NCBI GenBank assembly: GCA_023614405.1
Contig: CM042690.1
Span: 668,554,802 to 668,618,801 of the forward strand
Source: Avena insularis
Taxonomy: Eukaryota; Streptophyta; Magnoliopsida; Poales; Poaceae
DNA length: 64,000 nucleotides
Reading direction: 5' to 3'
This document shows, in pieces, positions 55,937-64,000 of the stretch. The position numbers were made by a program, and so were the translations under genes. The notes under the pieces were generated by a model. That model did not search any database and was not told the origin of the DNA. It saw only the letters and a program-made list of their open reading frames with translations. How positions within the stretch are numbered: position 1 is the stretch's first letter; each line of letters opens with the position of its first letter.

Positions 55937-57360
55937 TGATACATTGCAAATGTATCTATAATTTTTGATGCTCCATGCTTGGTTTTATCCACTTTCTTGT
56001 GTTTTGTCCACACTTTGGAGTACTTTTCATATGATTTCTTGGACTAACCTATTAACAAGAGACACCGTGCCAGCTGCCTGTTTTCTGCTGTTTTTGGTTC
56101 CAGGAAAGTCAGAAAATGAATATTCTCGGAATTGGACGGGACAAAAGCCAAAGTGCCTATTTTTCCAGAAGACTCCAGGAGCCAGAATACGAGACGGAGG
56201 AGGGCCAGGGGCTGGCCACACCCTCCCAGAAGTGGGCTAGGCCTGGCCGCGCCAGGGCATGGTGGGGTGGCCCCAGGCATCCCCTCGGTCTCCCTCTTCG
56301 CCTATAAGAAGCCTTCTGACCTAAAAACTCTAGGGGGTTCGACGTTTTTCCAGAAAAAGTTCCACAGCACCGCCACCACCGAAGGGGAGATTCGGGATGA
56401 AAGTCTGTTAGGCTCACGGACGGGGAAGTGCCCCCGGAGCCATCTCCATCGATCTCCACCATCATCTCCATCGACCATCCATGTTTCCTCCATTTATGAG
56501 TGAGTAATCCCCCGCTGTAGGCTATGGGGATGGTAGGGATGGGATGAGATCGTTCATGTAATGGCATCAGATTGTTAGGGAATGGTGCCTAGTATCTTTT
56601 ATTAGTGCTTTATGACTTTGTTGCGACTTGTTGTGCTTAATGCTTGTCACTAGGGCCCGAGTGCCATGATTTCAGATCTGAACTTGTTATTGATTCATTA
56701 TGATAGTATTGTTTCTGGTCTTATCTGCAAGTTGTATACACACGTTGTTGTCCGGAACCTATGGCCTCGAAGTGACAGAAATCGGGATAACCGGAAGGGA
56801 ATGGCTTTGATGTGAGGATCACATGTGTTCATGGAGTGTTAATGCTTTGCTCCGGTGCTCTATTAAAAGGAGCACCTTAATTGTCAGTAGTTCCCTAGAG
56901 GCCCCACTGCAAATGGGCTGGCAAGACAAAAGATGTTGTGCAAGTTCTCATTGCGAGCACGTATGACTATATATGGAACACATGCCTAGGATTATCTAGT
57001 ACTTGGATGCTTTATCTTATTTATCTGCAATTGCCCTATGTTTTGATTGCTATGTGGATTGTCTTGTCCATGCAACGCCCGTCCATCCATCCCTATGCCT
57101 ACCTCACTCGAATCCCACTGCTATTGCTTTTGTTACTACTGTCTTTGCTTTACTACTGCTGTTACTTTACTATTCCTACTACAAAACTGTTGCTACTGAT
57201 AAACTGGTGTGAGCAAGATTGTTTCCAGGTGCAGCTGAATTGACAACTCAGTTGTTAAGGCTTATAAATATTCTTTGGCTCCCCTTGTGTCGAATCAATA
57301 AATTGGGTTTCACTTCCCTCGAAAATACTGCGATACACCCCCTACTCTTGTGGGTCATCA
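55937..57360 (+). repeat. 5' LTR of copy 3
   Basis: TGATACATTGC ... GTGGGTCATCA. Followed after about eleven bases by the primer site. Confidence 0.95.
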
Positions 57361-57371
57361 AGACTATTTTC

Positions 57372-57389
57372 TGGCGGCGTTGCCGGGGA
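57372..57389 (+). other. primer binding site, tRNA-Asp type (copy 3)
   Basis: tggcggcgttgccgggga matches the complement of the plant tRNA-Asp 3' end with one mismatch. Confidence 0.88.
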
Positions 57390-57555
57390 GCATAGCTTTA
57401 TTTATCAAGTCCACTTGGATTCACTATTGTTCAAGCTAAGTTTATTTCTTCCTTGTTTGCTTCTTTCTTTATTGAAAATACAAAAAAATTAGTTCCTACT
57501 CTAGTTGTTATTTTCGTTGGTCTGTTATTGTCTTGCTTTATCATGCTTGTTGTCA

Positions 57556-58605
57556 ATGGTTGGTTTCTTTGAAACTGAACCTTATTGGCAAGGTGGGTTC
57601 ACGGAAGATCAAAAATATTATTATAAGGAACACCGCTTGTCACAAAAAGGGAAACACTCATGGGAACAAATTGATAGATTGTATACCATTGCTAGGAATG
57701 TGTGCTCTACTTATAATGATACTTATTGCTGTGATGAGTCTTGTTGCAGAAATAGGTATAAACACCTCCCTTTTTAATGTGAGTATAGTGATAATGATAC
57801 CATATCTTCCTATGCTAAAGGAATTTATGACTTTTATGATGCAGAACAAATTGAAGAATTTATTGCTTGGAAGGGTGCTTTTGAACTTGCTAGTTTTCTT
57901 GAAAATATTGATGATTCACCTTATAAGTATGAGGTTTATGGTATACTTAAATTTTGCTTTGATAATTACAAGGATGAAAATAGCTATATCCTTGAATATT
58001 TTAATATATGCTTTCCACAAATGGAAGAGACTAATGCCTTGCAGGACCCTATGGAAGAGACTAATGCCTTGCAGGCTCCTATGGAAGAAGAAATTGATCA
58101 ACCTGAAATCTCATTAGATGAAAAAGAGGAGGAGAGTGATGAACAAAAGGAGGAAGAATGGATTAGCTACCCATGCCTACCTTCTAATGAGAGTAACTAT
58201 TTATCCCTTACATTATTTGATTGTCCTCCATGCTTACTAAAGGAGGACGAATGTTATGTTCCTGAGGATTCTTTTGAAAGTGTTTATAATAAAGCTCTAG
58301 TTCTTGTAGATCATGAAGAGCATGCTTTATGTGATAGTTATATTGTTGAGTTTATTCATGAGGCTACTGAAAATTATTATGAGAGAGGAAAATATGGTTG
58401 TAGAAGTTTTCATGGTATTGAAACACCTCTCTATGTGCTGAAAGTTTTGAAGTTACTCTTGTTTTATCTTTCTATGCCTGTCACTTTGTTCTTTGTGAAT
58501 TTATTTGCATACATGATTCCTATGCATAGGAAGTGGGTTAGACTTAAATGTGTTTTGAATTTGCTTCTTAATGCTCTCTTTTACTTCAACTCATACTTCT
58601 TATGA
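57556..58605 (+). pseudogene. internal ORF of copy 3, acidic protein with membrane-like C-terminus, one stop
   Basis: ATG at 57556 (MVGFFETEPYWQGGFTEDQ). The 350-codon frame has a single TAA at about 57775-57777 and is otherwise open. Parts in order: a Tyr/Cys-rich N-terminus, a helical part (EQIEEFIAWKGAFELASFLE), a ten-residue tandem repeat at 58021-58080 (MEETNALQ twice), an acidic stretch, a Cys-rich motif (LTLFDCPPCLLKEDECYVP), and a C-terminus with hydrophobic segments (LKLLLFYLSMPVTLFFVNLF) and a final YFNSYFL. Related ORFs are common in Triticeae Athila-like elements. The hydrophobic tail suggests an envelope-like or membrane role, but this is a guess. Confidence 0.65.
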
Positions 58606-58643
58606 GAGCATCCTCTCAAACTTTTATGCCTAAAGATGATAAT

Positions 58644-58795
58644 ATGTCTATTATTCTTGGGAGACCTTTTCTTAAATACTGCAGGAGCTGTTATTAATTG
58701 TAATCAAGGGAAGGTGACCTTCAATGTGAATGACAAGGAACATACTATCTATTTCCCCAAGAAGATTGATAGGACTTATGGTTTTGAATTCAATT
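58644..58795 (+). pseudogene. remnant of an Athila-type aspartic protease region
   Basis: MSIILGRPFL, then after a frame change TAGAVINCNQGKVTFNVN and YFPKKIDRTYGFE. The segment ILGRPFL...GA.I is the conserved C-terminal part of Athila-lineage proteases. It is too short and broken to function. It places the family near the Athila lineage. Confidence 0.65.
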
Positions 58796-59510
58796 GAACA
58801 TGTTGAGGGCATTCAAGTTGGAGAAATATATTGTCCCATACCAAGAGAAAATTTTGAAACTATTATGATTGGGACCATTGCTATCAAGGTTGAGGTAACA
58901 TAATCATTAGTGGAATACAAAGTTTTGTCTCATATGAAATTGTTTTGGTAACAAGACCTGATCAACCTTGTTAACGAAAGGATTTCATTGAACAAAACAA
59001 TGTTTTCACCATGATTATCTCCGCTTACTTCTATTCTATCCATTTTTAGTTTTTGCTTATGTCTAACTTAAAGGCATTAAAGAAAAGTACTTATTGGGAG
59101 ATAACCCAAAAGTTTTAGATGAGTCTTGGAAGTTATTACTTCAGTAATAACTACTCCTTATCCTTTTTATTTGCTTTTTGTGCCAAGAGTAACCTCTAAT
59201 GAGAGAGAAGTAATGATTGGGAAAGTTGCTGTCCCGAAACAGATTTTTGTGCTTCACCGTAAATATTCGTGTAAAATCTATGAACGTATTTTTGAGGACT
59301 GAATTTTTGTGCTTCTACCCCAGGTTGTTATCTAACTTTCGTTAGTTCAACACTTTTTTATTTGAGCAACAGAAGGTCTTCGAAAAAATTCGTCTTTACC
59401 TGCTGGTCTGTTTTGACAGATTTCTGCATTTGTTTCTTGTTGGTCCCTTTTTTTAGTTCTTTTGGGGAATTGGGCTTTTTAAGGGAAGTGCTACAGTAGA
59501 TAGTGTTCTA

Positions 59511-59879
59511 ATGGAAGTTTATTTGATGTTAGAACTGAACCTTAAGACCTATTATCTTGAGTGCACTAATGTTGCTAATAAAGATTGTGTGAAGTTTTGT
59601 ATGAAGGAAAATTTCAGGTGTATGGAAGGAATGAGTAATGAGATGAAGGATGGACTAAAGCTCAAGCTTGGGGATGCCACGCATGTCACCCCAAGAAATA
59701 TCCAAGAAGTACAAGCGTCAAAGCTTGGGGATGCCCAAGGCATCCCCTTCTTTATCAATAAAAATTCCAGGTTTCTTCCAAACGCTTCATTCTTATTGTT
59801 TCATGCACAGTTGTGTTGTTCTTGGAGCGTCTTCTTTTTCATTTTCGTTTTGGTTTTTCGTTTGCTTTGGTTTGCTTAG
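59511..59879 (+). CDS. small ORF with hydrophobic C-terminus, repeated in all three copies
   Basis: A 122-codon frame: TYYLECTNVANKDCVKFCMK, LKLGDATHVTPRNIQEVQAS, LGDAQGIPFFINKNS and a strongly hydrophobic end (WSVFFFIFVLVFRLLW). Copies 1 (about 12800-13080) and 2 (about 30060-29690, minus) retain much of the same reading with breaks. It overlaps the hairpin and polypurine-like motif, so similarity may reflect RNA rather than protein constraint. No known domain. Confidence 0.35.
   Translation: MEVYLMLELNLKTYYLECTNVANKDCVKFCMKENFRCMEGMSNEMKDGLKLKLGDATHVTPRNIQEVQASKLGDAQGIPFFINKNSRFLPNASFLLFHAQLCCSWSVFFFIFVLVFRLLWFA
59727..59747 (+). other. perfect inverted repeat (hairpin) in copy 3
   Basis: ggggatgcc, caa, ggcatcccc: nine base pairs with a three-base loop. 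It overlaps the motif aagcttggggatg, which is also the polypurine tract of this family. It is conserved in copies 1 (one mismatch) and 2. Confidence 0.75.
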
Positions 59880-61806
59880 TTTTCTGAATAAATTGGTTGG
59901 ACCCCCTCTTTCATACATTGGTTTGCAAATAGTTTGGTTTGGTTTGGAAAAGAGTAGGAAAGTTCATGCTTAAGTGGTAAAGAGAGCTTGTTTTTGACTG
60001 TGGCCTATGCTTTGTCATGTCATGCTTGATATTGTTTCGGCTTTATACTTAGTATATTCTTTGCTGCAGCATGACTTGTTATAAACAATTGAGATTGCTT
60101 AATGTGCCTTGGATGAATCATGCGTTGTTTTAACATATTAAAGCATAGTATAGTGGTATTCTCCTTCAATGCTTTATTTGGGTTGACTTGGTGCATGCTC
60201 ACACCATGTTATGACTATCCAAAGTCACCATAGCCTTTATGATCCTTTAGTTTTCAACTTGTAGTATCACTTTATGCTTTGATCAATGATGTTTTGTCAC
60301 TCTGCATGATTATGGCCATTATTGCTCTCTTAGTTTGTCTCTCCTAGTATTTTGCTAGCCTCCACAACAAAGTATGAGTTCCACTCATGCATCCAACTCC
60401 CTAAACCAAGTTATTCCAAAGAGTCCACCATACCTACCTACTAGCTTATGCTATTCCAAGTATATTCATGCTTTTGTTTACCTGCCATATTAAACTTGTT
60501 ATGAGAAAACTAGTGATTAAAGCTCTCACGAACTTGATGGCACACTTTACTTTACTTGCCCTTAATAAACTTGAACCATTGTGTCGTCTATGTTGTATAT
60601 GCTTGCACTTATTTGTTGGGAATTAGCAGAACCATGCTTTCATGGGGAACGCTTTGAACATTGCACTTGGTACTTGTACCTAGTTGATATCATGCTCTTT
60701 TGTATATGGATGTCGTCAGAGTGAAATGAAAGGGGCGCTTGTAAGTCCATGGAGTTATGTATATGTGTTAGAGAAACGTCTGGGCCGCTGGTCTAATCCA
60801 TGCTGATATGGTGGAAACCTGCAGCGTAACCATAATGAGGTGTCTATGAAGCATTCTTCTTATAAAAAAAAGAGTCCTATATTGAGAAAAAAGAGAAAAG
60901 AAAAAAAGAGATACTATGAAAAGAGGAAAGAGAGAAAAAGCACCATATTCCCATGGTAAATAAGAAGAATCTTTGAGATGCTTGTTATGCCTTGCCTTGT
61001 CATTTTGATATGGGGATTCTTCCGTATCATCGGGCAAGGGGTACCCCGTTGGCGGTTCTCAATGATACACATGTACTTACAATGACAAGAACTTACCGGT
61101 GACTAAACTTGAGTAGCATGAGGAGCGGCCCTTGTATACAAGGGACATGAGATTTCTGACTTATACTTCATCAAGCATGTACACCATAGTTTGTTCACTT
61201 TAACCTTAATCACTTCAAGATGCTTATGATAGGGGCAATGAGAGCTGAAAGCTATTAAGTACCATAATTTTTGGAAGCTCTTTATGAGACTTGAATCCCT
61301 ACTTCCTTTTATAAAGGCCTTTCTTCCACCATTATATTGAGTCTCCACCTTCTACCTTTATGCACCTACTTTGAGAGCATAGTGGCCATTCTTAGTTCTA
61401 TGTGCATTGTCCCAAGACTAGTTGATTGATGCATACTTTGATATTGCTTGTTTTAAACTATTGTATCTAGTCACTCTTATGAACTTTGAAGGTGTCCTAT
61501 GCATTTATATGTGCTACTCTATTGAGGGACAAGCTAAATACTATTATGCTATGTTTTCTTTATGTGAAAGAAACAAACGTCTTGCAAAGCATTGTTATTC
61601 ATGAATCTTTTGTTTGTGCCTTTTCATGTTGCATCATAGTTTCTTTGCTTATTGCTAGAACTTTGTCTTTCATGTTATGATTGAAGTACTATGATCCCAG
61701 CTTTGAATGTTTTGCAAATACTTTGATCAAGTCTTTAATGGTGCATGTCACCTCAAAAATTATTCTTTCTTTTTATCACTTACCTACTCGAGGACGAGCA
61801 GGAGTT

Positions 61807-61820
61807 AAGCTTGGGGATGT
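61807..61820 (+). other. polypurine tract, copy 3
   Basis: aagcttggggatgt directly before the 3' LTR start TGATACA. Confidence 0.75.
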
Positions 61821-63254
61821 TGATACATTGCAAATGTATCTATAATTTTTGATGCTCCATGCTTGGTTTTATCCACTTTCTTGTGTTTTGTCCACACTTT
61901 GGAGTACTTTTCATATGATTTCTTGGACTAACCTATTAACAAGAGCCACAATGCCAGCTACCTATTTTCTGCTGTTTTTGGTTCCAGGAAAGTCAGAAAA
62001 TGAATATTCTCGGAATTGGAGGGGACAAAAGCCAAAGTGCCTATTTTTCCAGAAGACTCCAGGAGCCAGAATACGAGACGGAGGAGGGCCAGGGGCTGGC
62101 CACACCTCCCCAGGTGCGGGCTGGGACTGGCCGCGCCAGGGCATGGTGGGGTGGCCCCAGGCATCCCCTCGGTCTCCCTCTTCGCCTATAAGAAGCCTTC
62201 TGACCTAAAAACTCTAGGGGGTTCGACGTTTTTCCAGAAAAAGTTCCACAGCACCGCCACCACCGAAGGGGAGATTCGGGGGACAGAAAGTCTCTGTTCC
62301 GGCTCCCTGCCGGGACGGGGAAGTGCCCCCGGAGCCATCTCCATCGATCTCCACCATCATCTCCATCGACCATCCATGTTTCCTCCATTTATGAGTGAGT
62401 AATCCCCCGCTGTAGGCTATGGGGATGGTAGGGATGGGATGAGATCGTTCATGTAATGGCATCAGATTGTTAGGGAATGGTGCCTAGTATCTTTTATTAG
62501 TGCTTTATGACTTTGTTGCGACTTGTTGTGCTTAATGCTTGTCACTAGGGCCCGAGTGCCATGATTTCAGATCTGAACTTGTTATTGATTCATTATGATA
62601 GTATTGTTTCTGGTCTTATCTGCAAGTTGTATACACACGTTGTTGTCCGGAACCTATGGCCCTAAAGTGACAGAAATCCGGATAACCGGAAGGGAATGGC
62701 TTTTATGTGAGGATCACTTGTGTTCATGGAGTGTTAATGCTTTGCTCCGATGCTCTATTAAAAGGAGCACCTTAATTGCCAGTAGTTCCCTAGAGGCCCC
62801 GCTGCAAACGGGCTGGCAGGACAAAAGATGTTGTGCAAGTTCTCATTGTGAGCATGTATGACTATATATGGAACACATGCCTAGGATTATCTAGTACTTG
62901 GATGCTTTATCTTATTTATCTGCAATTGCCCTATGTTCTGATTGCTATGTGGATTGTCTTGTCCATGCAAGGCCCGTCCATCCATCCCTATGCCTACCGC
63001 ACTCGAATCCCACTGTTACTGCTTTTGTTACTACTGTCTTTGCTTTACTACTACTGTTACTTTACTATTCCTACTACAAAACTGTTGCTACTGATAAACT
63101 GCTGTGAGCAAGATTGTTTCCAGGTGCAGCTGAATTAACAACTCAGTTGTTAAGGCTTATAAATATTCTTTGGCTCCCCTTGTGTCGAATCAATAAATTG
63201 GGTTTCACTTCCCTCGAAAATACTGTGATACACCCCTATACTTGTGGGTCATCA
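61821..63254 (+). repeat. 3' LTR of copy 3
   Basis: TGATACATTGC ... GTGGGTCATCA, followed by the target duplication cttat. Confidence 0.95.
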
Positions 63255-64000
63255 CTTATCTTTTCCAATTCTGGTATCTTAGTTGTTTTATCCTGGCAGC
63301 TTAGTAGTAGGTTTTATATCTTGATACCTTTTTGTTCTAGCTTGATAACAAATTCCATATAAAATGGCAAGAAAATGATATGCAAAAATAAACACGATGC
63401 AGTAAAACAAATTCTTTATGAACTATTTATGCAGAAAATGATATGCAGAAATAAATGATCTGTGGTCAGCATGCATGCATGCAGGGGGTGGCTATACAAT
63501 ATGGGTTGCTGGCAGGAGCATCACAGGTTATAAAGTACACCAGGTCTTAAGTTGGAAGCAATGTGGATGTGCATGCTGCTAATTTATTTAATTGTTTATT
63601 ATATGCCTTATGTGGTGTCTCCCAAAGCTGTGAAGCATCTGAGAGGGGAATAAGTAATGGTGGCATCACAAGTAGGGAGTGATCTGCATTAATTAGGACA
63701 GGTGTGCATTCATCTGCTTTTCTGTTATGATAAGAATCTGTCATGATAAGTGGCAAAACAACACTTGGATTAAGTGGCAAAACAACACTTGGGATTAAGT
63801 GACATTCATCTTCTATGACTTACTGATCCTCCTAAGCTAGTTAACGAATGGGAAATCAACATGGGTGTGCAGATGCAGAGTACAGAGAGCCAGGGGAAGG
63901 ATGCAACCAGGGGAAGAATTGGCCAGGGGAAGAATCAGCGATTACCTGGCGGACGGCAGACGACGAGGTGGACACTAGCTGGCGGACGGTGGACGGCGAG
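63255..64000. other. CACTA interior to the right of the insertion, no gene recognised
   Basis: Continues the sequence interrupted at 55936. A 20-bp segment around agtggcaaaacaacacttgg is tandemly duplicated near 63750-63793. The last 60 bases are GC-rich with ctggcggacgg repeated. No ORF with a recognisable product. Confidence 0.4.

Larger units (their letters stand above)
55937..63254 (+). mobile_element. complete non-autonomous Gypsy retrotransposon, copy 3, TSD CTTAT
   Basis: LTRs at 55937-57360 and 61821-63254, tRNA-Asp primer site, polypurine tract, and cttat on both sides (55932-55936 and 63255-63259). The interior (57361-61820) has one ORF with a single stop, a small protease remnant of Athila type and a long non-coding 3' part. 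There is no RT or integrase, so it must be mobilised in trans, if at all. LTRs differ by scattered substitutions and short indels. Confidence 0.95.
50382..64000 (-). mobile_element. CACTA (En/Spm-type) transposon, left end and one gene set, running off the window
   Basis: The left terminus is CACTACTAGGAAACACC at 50382, with subterminal repeats behind it and a possible 3-bp TSD tgc. Minus-strand genes at 50878-51120 and 51408-55299 point toward this terminus. A complete LTR retrotransposon (55937-63254) is inserted upstream of the larger gene. The sequence ctggcagcttat before the insertion resumes as cttat after it. No right terminus and no TnpD-type transposase are found before 64000, so the element likely continues to the right. 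Confidence 0.8.

Noticed and set aside
56938..57243. 101-codon ORF with a hydrophobic run, repeated at 62833-63138
   Set aside because: It lies inside both LTRs of copy 3, and the similarity is due to LTR identity; the leucine run comes from a simple ctactactg-type repeat.
63940..64000. cactag near 63970 as a possible right CACTA terminus
   Set aside because: It lacks the terminal repeat (no match to the reverse complement of CACTACTAGGAAACACC) and has no subterminal repeats beside it.

Overview
The window comes from a large, repeat-rich grass genome, almost certainly a Triticeae species (wheat, barley, rye, Aegilops or a relative). A Copia element whose LTR has the Angela/BARE/WIS terminus, a Tekay-type chromovirus with very long LTRs, three members of a non-autonomous Gypsy family primed by tRNA-Asp, CACTA and Mutator-like DNA transposons and Stowaway MITEs together fill most of the 64 kb. 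No intact host gene is seen. The only likely host-derived coding remnants are a short B3-domain gene or pseudogene (48139-48560, minus) and a small RNase H-like fragment (45480-45650, minus).

Layout. 1-160 is a copy of a low-copy repeat found again at 44654-44810. 161-11998 is a Tekay-type Gypsy element on the minus strand, with broken gag-pol, an extra intact 256-codon ORF and a complete 3965-bp 5' LTR. It is inserted in a non-autonomous Gypsy element on the plus strand, of which 11999-16337 remains. 16338-19222 is unassigned sequence with two tandem repeats. 19232-27763 is a complete Mutator-like element (MULE) with long terminal inverted repeats and a near-perfect 9-bp target duplication. 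27773-28440 is unassigned. 28441-41588 is a second member of the non-autonomous family (minus strand), whose 5' LTR is split by a full-length Angela-type element (31529-40137, TSD GTTTC). 41589-50381 is the least repetitive part, with a CACTA end, four Stowaway MITEs (two nested) and the host-like remnants. 50382 to the window end is the left part of a CACTA transposon, interrupted by a complete third member of the non-autonomous family (55937-63254, TSD CTTAT).

The most interesting unit is the MULE. From the right end leftward it has a TATA-like box, an untranslated leader, an intron filled by a ~57-bp repeat array, a transposase gene (MuDR-type DNA-binding region, MULE transposase domain, SWIM finger, zinc knuckle) and then a seven-exon plant-mobile-domain gene on the same strand. 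From the left end rightward there is a two-exon gene for a GRF-like zinc-finger and coiled-coil protein. The two minus-strand genes carry stops and frameshifts, while the zinc-finger gene is open throughout. The CACTA is the second unit of interest. It carries a Transposase_24-type gene fused to a Ulp1-like protease region that appears to lack catalytic residues, and a separate 81-codon gene joining a viroplasmin/RNase H1 N-terminal-like domain to a membrane segment.

All calls come from reading the sequence. No database search was run, and family names are by recognition of termini, primer sites and protein motifs.
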